Shown here: positions 1 through 5,498 of the stretch, piece by piece
How positions within the stretch are numbered: the stretch's first letter is position 1
Layout of the letters: every line of letters begins with the position of its first letter
Translations under genes and position numbers: made by a program
Notes under the pieces: generated by a model
The model's input: only the letters and a program-made list of their open reading frames with translations
Told to the model about the DNA's origin: nothing
The model's database searches: none
From: Nitrospira sp.
Lineage (GTDB): Bacteria; Nitrospirota; Nitrospiria; Nitrospirales; Nitrospiraceae
NCBI GenBank assembly: GCA_012032965.1
Contig: JAAUPT010000151.1
Span: 1 to 5,498, forward strand
Direction: 5' to 3'
DNA length: 5,498 nucleotides

Positions 1-972
1 CGCGCCGACGCCGAGCGGCTGATGATGCTCAGCGCGTCAGCGAAAGAGGACAATGCTCTCTTTACCGTAGATCTCACCAACTCAGACATGATGTTGGAAG
101 GACAACGGCAGGTCCCTCGCGGGACGCTTCATCTTTCCCGTACACGGTTTCTCTGGCAGGGCACGTGGCATGAGCGGATTCGTGTGCATAACTATGGAAC
201 GGCCAAACTTCCGCTCTCGATCACGATCGGACTCGATGCCGATTTTGCCGACCTCTTTGAGGCGAGAGGACGAACGCGACCACGTCGTGGACGGCGCCTC
301 AAAACCGTTCGATCAAAGACCGGACTCGTGTTTGCGTACAAAGGGCTCGATGGGATCATCCGTCAAACCCATGTGCGGTGCTCGCCGGCTCCAAAACAGG
401 TGATGGCCGACGGGTTCAGGATTGAGTCGCGCATCCCTCCGCACGCCGACTTGACATGGGAGATCGCCATTTCCTGCGAGGTGACGCAGCGACGGAACCG
501 AGTGGTTCTGACCTACGATCGGGCTCAGCATGAAGCAGAGAGTGCATTACGGGAAGCCAGAGACTCGGATGCGCACATCTACACGTCGAATGAACAATTC
601 AATCACTGGTTGAACCGGTCGCTGGCCGATCTCCACATGTTGATCTCAAACACACCGCAGGGGCTCTATCCCTATGCGGGAGTCCCCTGGTTCAGCGTTC
701 CGTTCGGCCGAGACGGCATCATCACCGCACTGCAAATGCTATGGATGAATCCCGATATCGGGCGCGGGGTCCTGGGGTTTCTTGCGGCGACGCAGGCGAC
801 GGAAGCTCGGCCGGAGCAGGATGCGGAGATCGGCAAAATATTGCACGAGACTCGTCAAGGTGAGATGGCCGCGCTAGGGGAAATCCCATTCGGTCGATAC
901 TACGGGAGCGTCGACGCACCCCATTGTTCATTGTCCTGGCAGCGCCTACTACAACCGAAGTGGCGATCGTAA
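1..972 (+). CDS. Glycogen debranching enzyme, N-terminal part (5' partial, frameshifted at its end)
   Basis: This is the first reading frame of an amylo-alpha-1,6-glucosidase-type debranching enzyme, a cytoplasmic protein expected to remove branch stubs from glycogen or related alpha-glucans. The frame is open from base 1, so the real start lies upstream; the ATG at 22 sits inside the conserved N-terminal domain. Bases 1 to about 480 encode the beta-rich bacterial/archaeal-type debranching N-terminal domain, recognisable by VDLTNSDM, GTLHLSRTRFLW, HERIRVHNYG and ADFADLFEARGRTRPRRG. From about 580 the alpha/alpha-barrel catalytic domain begins, with NRSLADLHML and the hallmark PWFSVPFGRDGIIT (bases 685-726), whose acidic residue belongs to the active-site region in this family. 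Family similarity holds through YYGSVDA at about 918. The remaining codons to the stop at 970-972 are out of frame. The protein continues in the entry at 941-1972. The family assignment is firm; the exact substrate is inferred. Confidence 0.87.
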   Translation, partial: RADAERLMMLSASAKEDNALFTVDLTNSDMMLEGQRQVPRGTLHLSRTRFLWQGTWHERIRVHNYGTAKLPLSITIGLDADFADLFEARGRTRPRRGRRLKTVRSKTGLVFAYKGLDGIIRQTHVRCSPAPKQVMADGFRIESRIPPHADLTWEIAISCEVTQRRNRVVLTYDRAQHEAESALREARDSDAHIYTSNEQFNHWLNRSLADLHMLISNTPQGLYPYAGVPWFSVPFGRDGIITALQMLWMNPDIGRGVLGFLAATQATEARPEQDAEIGKILHETRQGEMAALGEIPFGRYYGSVDAPHCSLSWQRLLQPKWRS

Positions 973-1972
973 GTTCCTTGCCACTCTCTGGCCGCATATT
1001 CAGCGTGCACTCGAGTGGATCGATCAGGCCGGTGATTCAACGGGCATGGGTTTCACAACCTATGCTCGACGGTCTGCCAAGGGCCTCGTGCATCAAGGAT
1101 GGAAGGATTCACATGATTCCATTTTTCATGCCGACGGGACAGCTGTGGAGGGACCGGTTGCACTGTGCGAGGTTCAGGCCTACGTGTATCGAGCCAAGCG
1201 AGCAGCAGCGGATATGGCACGGGTTCTAGGGGATTACGATCAGGCCGATCGATTACTGAAAGAAGCAGACTCACTTCAGGAACGGTTCGAGCGGGCGTTT
1301 TGGTGCGAGGAGCTAAGCGCTTACGCTCTTGCGTTGGACGGGCGGGGGAAGCCATGCCGTGTGCGGTCTTCGAACGCGGGTCATTGCCTGTACGGTGGTA
1401 TAGCCGAACAGAAGCGTGGACTTCGGACCGCGCACACGCTCTTGGGAGAGGAATTCTTCAGCGGATGGGGCATCCGAACGATCGCGACCTCCGAGGCCAG
1501 ATACAACCCAATGTCCTACCATAATGGGTCGGTGTGGCCTCATGACAACGCCATCATTGCGGCCGGCATGGCGGCGTACGGAGACAAACAAGGAGCCATG
1601 AAGGTCTTGACCGGAATCTTCGATGCCAGTCTGTTTATCGCGCTGCATCGGATGCCGGAATTATTCTGCGGATTCTCTCGACGCCCTGGGGAAAGCCCCA
1701 CGCTCTATCCGACGGCCTGTTCCCCACAAGCCTGGGCTGCCGGTGCCGGCTTCCAGCTACTGCAAGCCTGCCTGGGATTACAAATCGATGGAACTCGTCG
1801 GCTCGTCAGGTTCGACCGTCCCGTGCTTCCACCGTTTCTTGAGCGGGTTCAGATTCGGAACCTCTCGGTCGGAACCGCCCGTCTCGATCTTGTACTCGAT
1901 CGACATGACAGTGAAGTGGCGGTGAGGGTTGCCCACCGAGTTGGTGAGGTAGAGGTTGTACAGGTAGTCTAG
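941..1972 (+). CDS. Glycogen debranching enzyme, C-terminal catalytic part (frameshift continuation)
   Basis: This frame continues the same debranching enzyme after two one-base shifts. It is in register from about 941, reading AYYNRSGDRKFLATLWPHIQ. The first standard start codon is the ATG at 1046, but that is internal to the domain and unlikely to be a genuine start. The (alpha/alpha)6 catalytic barrel is recognisable by QGWKDSHDS (1094-1120), EGPVALCEVQAYVY, SNAGHCLYGGIA, GWGIRTIA, SYHNGSVWPHDNA (from about 1514) and YPTACSPQAWAAGA. The C-terminus (VQIRNLSVGTARLDLVLDRH, then a valine-rich strand) is a normal family ending, so only the middle is damaged. Together with the upstream part, about 655 codons are visible; full-length members are, from memory, around 700-750 residues. 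The stop is TAG at 1970-1972, facing the permease gene tail to tail. A shortened protein starting at 1046 would lack the PWFSVPFGRD motif and is probably inactive. Confidence 0.87.
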   Translation, partial: SAYYNRSGDRKFLATLWPHIQRALEWIDQAGDSTGMGFTTYARRSAKGLVHQGWKDSHDSIFHADGTAVEGPVALCEVQAYVYRAKRAAADMARVLGDYDQADRLLKEADSLQERFERAFWCEELSAYALALDGRGKPCRVRSSNAGHCLYGGIAEQKRGLRTAHTLLGEEFFSGWGIRTIATSEARYNPMSYHNGSVWPHDNAIIAAGMAAYGDKQGAMKVLTGIFDASLFIALHRMPELFCGFSRRPGESPTLYPTACSPQAWAAGAGFQLLQACLGLQIDGTRRLVRFDRPVLPPFLERVQIRNLSVGTARLDLVLDRHDSEVAVRVAHRVGEVEVVQVV

Positions 1973-1996
1973 CCGGGCATCTACCGACAGGCCCGG
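1973..1996. terminator. Possible weak hairpin between the convergent genes
   Basis: A perfect 6-bp inverted repeat, CCGGGC (1973-1978) and GCCCGG (1991-1996), starts directly after the debranching enzyme stop. It has a 12-base loop and is followed on the plus strand by a short pyrimidine-rich run (GTTCTTCTC). It occupies most of the 31-bp gap before the end of the permease gene. The stem is short, the loop is large and there is no real T-tract, so termination is only a possibility. Confidence 0.25.
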
Positions 1997-2003
1997 GTTC
2001 TTC

Positions 2004-3236
2004 TCACTCATATCTGAGCGCTTCGATCGGGTTCAGCTTTGAGGCCTTGTTGGCCGGATAAAGGCCAAAGAACAATCCCACGATCAAAGAGAACAGAAAC
2101 GAGGCCACCACCGCGTCAGTGTTGATGATGGTCGGCCAGCCGATCATATTGGTCATGAGGCTTGCCATGCCGATTCCGACACCGACGCCCAGCGCACCTC
2201 CAATGGCCGTCATGATGACGGCCTCGATTAAGAACTGCAGCAGGATATGGGTGCGTTTTGCGCCGACGGCCATGCGTAACCCGATTTCCCTCGTTCGTTC
2301 GGTCACTGAGACCAAGAGAATGTTCATGATGCCGATGCCGCCGACTATCAGAGAAATAGACGCAATACCCATAAGCATGTACATCATTGTGCGGCTCGTT
2401 CCAGCGATAGCGTTCGCGATCTCTTCCATCATGCGGATGGTAAAGTCGTCGTCCTCAGACTGGTGTAGCCGATGTCTGGCTCGCAAGAGATCCTTGATGT
2501 CGTCCACGACGGCGGGGATCTCGTACTGCGACCGAGTAGCGGCAAGAATGACGCCGACGGTTCCGAGAAATTGGGCCCCCAAGACCTTTCGCTCGGCAGT
2601 TGAGAACGGGAGCATTACCAGGTCGTCTTGGTCCTGGCCGGTGATGGACTGGCCCTTCGGAGTCAGGACGCCGATGACGCGGAGCGGAACGTTCCTGATG
2701 CGAATCTGAGCCCCGACGACTTCTTCGCCGGGCTCGAAGAGGTTCTGGACGGCGGTTTTTCCCAGGACGGCGACATTCGCGGCTGAATTCATGTCGGACT
2801 GCGTGAAGAAATTCCCTTCGGCAATCGGCCAACTCCGAACATCGATGAACTCGGGTGTGGTGCCGAGGACTACCGTGCTCCAATTCTTGTATTCCGAGAT
2901 GGCCTGAAGGACGGACTGTGTTGCATAAATTACCGTGGTGACGCCATAGACATTGTTTTGGATATCGTCGGCGTCATCGACGGTCAAAGTCGATAGAGTT
3001 CCAAGACCTCCGCGGACGCCCCCGACAGTGGTAGCTCCGGGGACAATGATCAACACGTTGGTCCCGAGGCTTGATATTTCAGCCTGGACGGCGGCGGTCG
3101 CGCCTTGGCCTAGGCTGACCATGGCGATCACGGCGCCAATGCCGATGATGATCCCGAGCATGGTCAAGCCAGCTCGTAGCGGATTGCGCCTCAGGTTGCG
3201 GAAGGCAGAAAGAAGAGTGAGCCAGAAAAAAGGCAT
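2004..3236 (-). CDS. MacB-type ABC transporter permease (no ATPase domain)
   Basis: This is an intact permease of the MacB/LolCE/FtsX type, an inner-membrane protein that works with a separate ABC ATPase and a periplasmic adaptor to export a substrate or extract it from the periplasm (mechanotransmission type). Taking the ATG at 3236 gives 410 residues. The N-terminus reads AFRNLRRNPLRAGLTMLGIIIG, with the first membrane segment at about residues 20-43. A periplasmic MacB-like domain follows (LGTNVLIIVPG and DDFTIRMMEEIANAIAGTSR near its ends). A C-terminal FtsX domain with three membrane segments starts at about residue 285 and contains the family signature NILLVSVTERTREIGLRMAV. The protein ends in NPIEALRYE. 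A GTG at 3251 in the same frame would add five residues. I prefer the ATG because GGTGA at 3248-3252 can act as its ribosome binding site, though the 11-base spacing is long. It lies downstream of the adaptor gene and is probably co-transcribed. Unlike MacB itself it has no Walker-motif domain. Confidence 0.92.
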   Translation of the reverse strand: MPFFWLTLLSAFRNLRRNPLRAGLTMLGIIIGIGAVIAMVSLGQGATAAVQAEISSLGTNVLIIVPGATTVGGVRGGLGTLSTLTVDDADDIQNNVYGVTTVIYATQSVLQAISEYKNWSTVVLGTTPEFIDVRSWPIAEGNFFTQSDMNSAANVAVLGKTAVQNLFEPGEEVVGAQIRIRNVPLRVIGVLTPKGQSITGQDQDDLVMLPFSTAERKVLGAQFLGTVGVILAATRSQYEIPAVVDDIKDLLRARHRLHQSEDDDFTIRMMEEIANAIAGTSRTMMYMLMGIASISLIVGGIGIMNILLVSVTERTREIGLRMAVGAKRTHILLQFLIEAVIMTAIGGALGVGVGIGMASLMTNMIGWPTIINTDAVVASFLFSLIVGLFFGLYPANKASKLNPIEALRYE

Positions 3237-3253
3237 GGGGAGCGCTTTCACCG

Positions 3254-3267
3254 GTCAGCCGTCAGCC
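3254..3267. repeat. Tandem heptamer GTCAGCC x2
   Basis: Two exact, adjacent copies of GTCAGCC (GGCTGAC on the minus strand) lie just upstream of the permease start. Two copies of seven bases can arise by chance, but the position in a non-coding gap fits a short intergenic heptamer repeat. Confidence 0.4.
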
Positions 3268-3319
3268 AACAGTGGCGAGCTGGGAGCGTTCAACTACCAG
3301 GTTTCAACTTCCGGACCCT

Positions 3320-3340
3320 GAGCCTGATAGCTCATGGCTC
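3320..3340 (-). other. Bulged hairpin downstream of the adaptor stop
   Basis: On the minus strand GAGCC pairs with GGCTC, and after one unpaired A an inner TGA pairs with TCA around a GCTA loop. This gives eight base pairs in 21 bases, 15 bases after the adaptor stop codon. No U-tract follows on the minus strand, so it does not look like an intrinsic terminator. An mRNA stabilising or processing role between adaptor and permease is possible but unproven. Confidence 0.4.
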
Positions 3341-3355
3341 CTTCGGTTCTTTGTC

Positions 3356-4081
3356 TCACTTCCGACCCGGCGCAAAGCCGGGTGGAAGTTTCTTTCCAGC
3401 ATACTCTTCTTCCGGTGACTCAATTCCTACGATGACAGGATCTTCTTCATTCAACGCCCCCTCCACGATTTCCGTGTAGAGAGAATCGGCGATCCCTGTC
3501 GTCACCGGCACTTGATGGGCTTGACCTGGGCTATCCCGAATCCATACCGAGGTCACCTTGCGATCGAACGGCACGTCCGGCATCCGAAAGCGTAACGCTC
3601 CATTCGGAACTCGGAGGGGGTTTTCTTTCTCTTCGGTCACGATCATGACGTTCGCGGTCATGCCGGGTTTCAGTTTGAGATCCTGATTGCCCACAGTAAT
3701 CACGACATCGTAGGTGACCACGTTTTGAATGTTGATGGGCGCATTCCTCACTTGAGTGACGGTACCTTCGAAAAACTCTTTGGGATAAGCGTCCACCCGG
3801 AAGCGAGCCGGCTTGCCTTCGGTCACGCTGCCGATGTCTGACTCGCTGACATTGGCGTTGACCTGCATCTGCGTCAGGTCTTGGGCGATCACGAAGAGAA
3901 TCGGTGTTTGAAACGTGGCAGCAAGGGTCTGCCCAGCATCCACGTTTCTAGATACCACAATCCCATCTACCGGCGAATAGATCGTGGTGTAGCCAAGGTC
4001 AAGCTCGGCAGAAGCCAGCGCCGCCCGGGCCTGATCCAGCTGTGCTTGCAGGACCTCGATGTTGGCTGCAGCTCTTGATAA
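3356..4081 (-). CDS. Adaptor fragment: second helix, lipoyl half and beta-barrel to C-terminus
   Basis: This frame is open from the TAA just above 4081 to the TGA at 3358-3356 and holds the C-terminal half of the adaptor. It begins with RAAANIEVLQAQLDQARAAL, the second helix of the coiled-coil hairpin. Next is YTTIYSPVDGIVVSRNVDAG, the second lipoyl half with the near-invariant SPVDGIV. The beta-barrel follows (LTQMQVNANVSESDIGSV to KPARFRVDAYPKEFFEGTV, then NVVTYDVVITVGN and LKLKPGMTANVMI). The membrane-proximal domain contains LRVPNGALRFRMP and VWIRD. The C-terminus, with EDPVIVG and a Pro-rich PPGFAPGRK tail, is normal. The first available start is a GTG at 3958, after the coiled coil, so a protein made from it would lack the hairpin and anchor. 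Confidence 0.85.
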   Translation of the reverse strand, partial: LSRAAANIEVLQAQLDQARAALASAELDLGYTTIYSPVDGIVVSRNVDAGQTLAATFQTPILFVIAQDLTQMQVNANVSESDIGSVTEGKPARFRVDAYPKEFFEGTVTQVRNAPINIQNVVTYDVVITVGNQDLKLKPGMTANVMIVTEEKENPLRVPNGALRFRMPDVPFDRKVTSVWIRDSPGQAHQVPVTTGIADSLYTEIVEGALNEEDPVIVGIESPEEEYAGKKLPPGFAPGRK

Positions 4082-4223
4082 TTAGTCTCAGCAATATCCA
4101 CGTCCGACTGTGGGACAAAAGCCCGTTCCCGTAGGGCTGCCATGCGATCAAATTCCCGCTTCCGCTGCGTTGTTAACACTTTGGCCTTCGCGAGGTTCCC
4201 CTTGGCGCTTTTCACCGCAGCCG
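4075..4223 (-). CDS. Adaptor fragment: coiled-coil hairpin, first helix
   Basis: In the frame of the ATG at 4686, similarity resumes here as AAAVKSAKGNLAKAKVLTTQ and continues with KREFDRMAALRERAFVPQSDVDIAETNYQ. This is the Ala/Lys/Arg/Gln-rich first helix and turn (a VPQSDVD-type loop) of the alpha-helical hairpin that docks to the outer-membrane channel. The codons between 4600 and 4223 in this frame show no family similarity and are shadow. After the CAA at 4077-4075 the second helix continues in the next frame. Confidence 0.7.
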
Positions 4224-4646
4224 CTGTGCTTGGCTCAAGCGGGCCTTGAACGGTTTTTGATCGATCTGTGCCAGAACCTGCCCTTTCGTAACCTTGGAGT
4301 TGAAATCGGCAAAGAGTCGAGACACTTTTCCGGAAACCTGGCTCCCGACTTGCACCGAGACGACCGGATTCACCGTGCCAGTCGCCGTGATGATGGCCGT
4401 GATCGGACCCCGATCGACGAGGGTCGTTTTGTATTGGATGGGCGGAGTCCCGGAGGTCCACCAGTACCACATGGCCCCTCCGCCGATGACCATGATCATC
4501 ACGATGCCGATCAACCAGGGCAGAGGAGATTGTCTTGATCGTGCGGGGGAGCGGAGCCGCTGGAGTAGTTCGTCTCTGCTCAGGTGAGGACTCGGACTGT
4601 CGATGTGCTGGTGCAGCGTCGGTGTGATCGTGAACGACTTCCGTCA
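4224..4646 (-). CDS. Adaptor fragment: membrane anchor and first lipoyl-like half
   Basis: This frame carries the N-terminal third of the adaptor. It is open from a stop just above 4646 but has no ATG or GTG there, and its first standard start is a TTG at 4514 inside the membrane segment. Upstream of that it reads naturally as LSRDELLQRLRSPARSR, a charged cytoplasmic segment, followed by the anchor PWLIGIVMIMVIGGGAMWYWW. Next come GPITAIITATGTVNP and VQVGSQVSGKVSRLFADFNS, then KGQVLAQIDQKPFKARLSQAQ, the classic first half of the lipoyl/barrel-sandwich domain of MacA-like proteins. Similarity stops at 4224, and the frame ends at a TGA a few codons later. The ATG at 4686 is in another frame, reading MITGPHETKPPGPVTE, so one inserted base or two lost bases must lie between about 4645 and 4600. 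Confidence 0.75.
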
Positions 4647-4682
4647 CGGGACCAGGGGGTTTGGTTTCATGGGGACCAGTAA

Positions 4683-5149
4683 TCATGATACATTTGTTAC
4701 CTGAGTGGTTTCGGTCTGAGTATGAATCTTACGATTGCGCTGGTTCACGATGATCTTCCGGCCCTCTTCCGCCAGCAAGAGCAGGAGAGCCCCGAGTACG
4801 AGTGGTCCGAAGATCCAGAGAGGCAAGAAGCCGGTTCCGAAGATCTCATCGCCAAACGGTGTGTAAGCCATGAGCGCCAGGATGATCAGCTTCGTGGGGA
4901 TTCCCCAGAGGATCAGCGGGTTGCTGAACCATCCTAGCCTGGATACCGAGAAATGGTCGGATCGGCAGGCAAAGACGTTCGTGACCTGTGCGAACACGAT
5001 CCCGGCGATGGTCACAGTTGTTGCCCCCCTATATAACGTTGAGGACCAGTCCTGCTGTTCTCCCCATGTCCAGCCCTGATTATACAGGTAAAGGAAGAAT
5101 CCTCCCATTGCGACCTCTGCCTCAATGAGCCCGAGGATAAAATACCACC
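4683..5149 (-). CDS. P-type cation ATPase, C-terminal membrane domain only
   Basis: The frame encodes the C-terminal transmembrane domain of a P2-type (SERCA-like) cation-transporting ATPase. It starts with YFILGLIEAEVAMGGFFLYL, then the family hallmark ATTVTIAGIVFAQVTNVFACRSD, then SRLGWFSNPLILWG and a hydrophobic C-terminus ending near LLLLLAEEGRKIIV. About four membrane segments can be counted. The frame is open upstream to a TGA at 5180-5178. The first ATG is at 5108 and has AGAGGT four bases before it, so a 141-residue membrane protein could be made. The DKTGT phosphorylation motif, the actuator and nucleotide-binding domains and the first membrane helices are absent, so it cannot pump on its own. 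Its stop overlaps the adaptor start as ATGA. It is either a deletion relic or a stand-alone C-terminal domain protein. Confidence 0.82.
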
Positions 5150-5227
5150 GTTGCCGGTGTCTAGTCGCTTCAGCATGTCATTCGTCGAGAGCCGGTGAAT
5201 GTCGTTATAGGGATGGGAAGACGTCAT
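5145..5227 (-). pseudogene. P-type cation ATPase, N-terminal scrap
   Basis: An ATG at 5227, 15 bp after the stop of the stress protein gene, opens a frame reading NDIHRLSTNDMLKRLDTGNG. This matches the start of the cation-ATPase N-terminal domain, which typically has a His, then L-S, then an L..L.T pattern before a GLS segment. After about 28 codons the frame runs into sequence that makes sense only in the neighbouring frame, where it is the C-terminal ATPase domain. The simplest reading is the original start of the ATPase gene joined, out of frame, to its own 3' end. The match is short, so it is less certain than the C-terminal part. Confidence 0.5.
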
Positions 5228-5242
5228 GCTGTACTGCCCATG

Positions 5243-5498
5243 TCAGGCACGGGCGCCTCGCACGATCAGCACGGAGCAGGGAGCGTGCCTCAGCAGGCTT
5301 TCCGACACGCTTCCCAGATGAAGCCGCTCGGTCTTGGTCAAATCACGAGAGCCGATGACCAGCAGCTGGTCATTATTGGCCTCAATATATTTCACGATGG
5401 TATCGATCACGTGGTTCATCTGGATCTGTGTAACGACGGGATAACCTTCTTTGATGAAATCGTCACGCAGGCCGTTGACCAAGGCGGTGGCTCGTTCC
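5243..5498 (-). CDS. Universal stress protein (UspA family), C-terminal part (5' partial)
   Basis: This is the last 85 codons of a UspA-type universal stress protein, a small cytoplasmic nucleotide-binding regulator. The gene runs off the right edge of the window, so its start is missing; the GTG/TTG codons near 5482 are internal. The sequence shows an alternating strand-helix pattern, with the helix ending in IVKYIEANNDQLLVIGSRD and the C-terminal LGSVSESLLRHAPCSVLIVR typical of the ATP-binding subgroup. The usual G-x2-G-x9-G-S phosphate-binding motif is present, but its second glycine is Asp (GSRD, then nine residues, then GS). It precedes the P-type ATPase remnant by 15 bp on the same strand, and the two are probably co-transcribed. 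Confidence 0.9.
   Translation of the reverse strand, partial: ERATALVNGLRDDFIKEGYPVVTQIQMNHVIDTIVKYIEANNDQLLVIGSRDLTKTERLHLGSVSESLLRHAPCSVLIVRGARA

Larger units (their letters stand above)
3237..3355 (-). other. Intergenic gap between adaptor and permease
   Basis: This is the longest gap in the minus-strand cluster, about 119 bp. It holds a small imperfect hairpin (3320-3340), a tandem heptamer (3254-3267) and the probable ribosome binding site of the permease. A 13-codon frame starts at 3335 and ends at 3294, with AAGGAG only two bases before its ATG. I see no convincing promoter and no coding remnant of an ABC ATPase. Confidence 0.5.
3356..4686 (-). pseudogene. MacA/HlyD-family periplasmic adaptor, broken by at least three frameshifts
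   Basis: The gene as a whole would encode an efflux periplasmic adaptor of about 440 residues (membrane fusion protein), bridging an inner-membrane transporter to an outer-membrane channel. The ATG at 4686-4684 overlaps the stop of the upstream ATPase remnant as ATGA, which supports it as the native start and suggests translational coupling. Family similarity runs in order through three frames: a cytoplasmic tail, one membrane anchor, a lipoyl-like half, a coiled-coil hairpin, the second lipoyl half, then beta-barrel and membrane-proximal domains. Frame changes occur once upstream of about 4600 (exact site unresolved), at 4223/4224 and at 4074/4075; the last two are each repaired by one extra base. 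The partner is most likely the MacB-type permease downstream. No complete adaptor can be translated from the sequence as given. If the shifts are sequencing errors, this is an ordinary functional gene. Confidence 0.82.

Noticed and set aside
1778..2011. 77-codon minus-strand frame whose ATG overlaps the permease stop (ATGAGTGA)
   Set aside because: It is almost wholly antisense to the well-conserved C-terminus of the debranching enzyme and shows no recognisable family.
2119..2709. Long plus-strand frame opposite the permease
   Set aside because: It is Met/Ile/Ser/Thr-rich antisense shadow of a clearly conserved permease frame.
3294..3335. 13-codon frame with a strong AAGGAG in the adaptor-permease gap, possible leader peptide or start of a lost ATPase
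   Set aside because: The spacing to the ATG is only two bases, and the peptide does not resemble the start of an ABC ATPase.
3237..3355. Promoter for the permease
   Set aside because: TTGAAA-like words exist on the minus strand, but none has a plausible -10 box at the right distance.
4110..4538. 142-codon plus-strand frame opposite the adaptor
   Set aside because: It runs antisense to conserved adaptor sequence and has no domain features of its own.
5012..5144. Continuation of the frame from the ATG at 5227 as a 71-residue protein
   Set aside because: Beyond about 5145 it overlaps the conserved ATPase C-terminal domain in another frame and loses all similarity.

Overview
The window is protein-coding almost throughout, on two convergent strands. 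It looks like chromosome from a Gram-negative bacterium: there is a periplasmic adaptor, a MacB-type permease and a universal stress protein. The protein style reminds me of Nitrospira-like (Nitrospirota) genomes, but that is recollection rather than proof. No mobile element, CRISPR array, rRNA or tRNA is visible.

Left part, plus strand (1-1972): the C-terminal ~650 codons of a bacterial/archaeal-type glycogen debranching enzyme (amylo-alpha-1,6-glucosidase family), entering from outside the window. Two single-base losses near 917 and 940 split it into an N-terminal and a catalytic reading frame. Its stop lies 31 bp from the stop of the convergent permease gene.

Right part, minus strand, read from high to low coordinates: the 3' end of a universal stress protein (5498-5243); a remnant of a P-type cation ATPase (5227-4683) that keeps an N-terminal scrap and the C-terminal membrane domain but none of the catalytic domains; a MacA/HlyD-type periplasmic adaptor (4686-3356) disrupted by at least three frameshifts; and an intact MacB-type ABC permease without an ATPase domain (3236-2004). 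The close spacing (15 bp, then an ATGA overlap, then a ~119 bp gap) suggests one operon. Adaptor plus permease should form the inner-membrane part of a tripartite exporter. The nucleotide-binding subunit that such a stand-alone permease needs is not in the window.

The most notable features are the gutted P-type ATPase translationally coupled to the exporter adaptor, the missing ABC ATPase, and at least six apparent indels in about 5.5 kb next to fully intact frames. The indels could be uncorrected sequencing errors or real gene decay, and the sequence alone cannot separate the two. I do not see a convincing new biological system. The ATPase-remnant/efflux arrangement is the best candidate for a second look.
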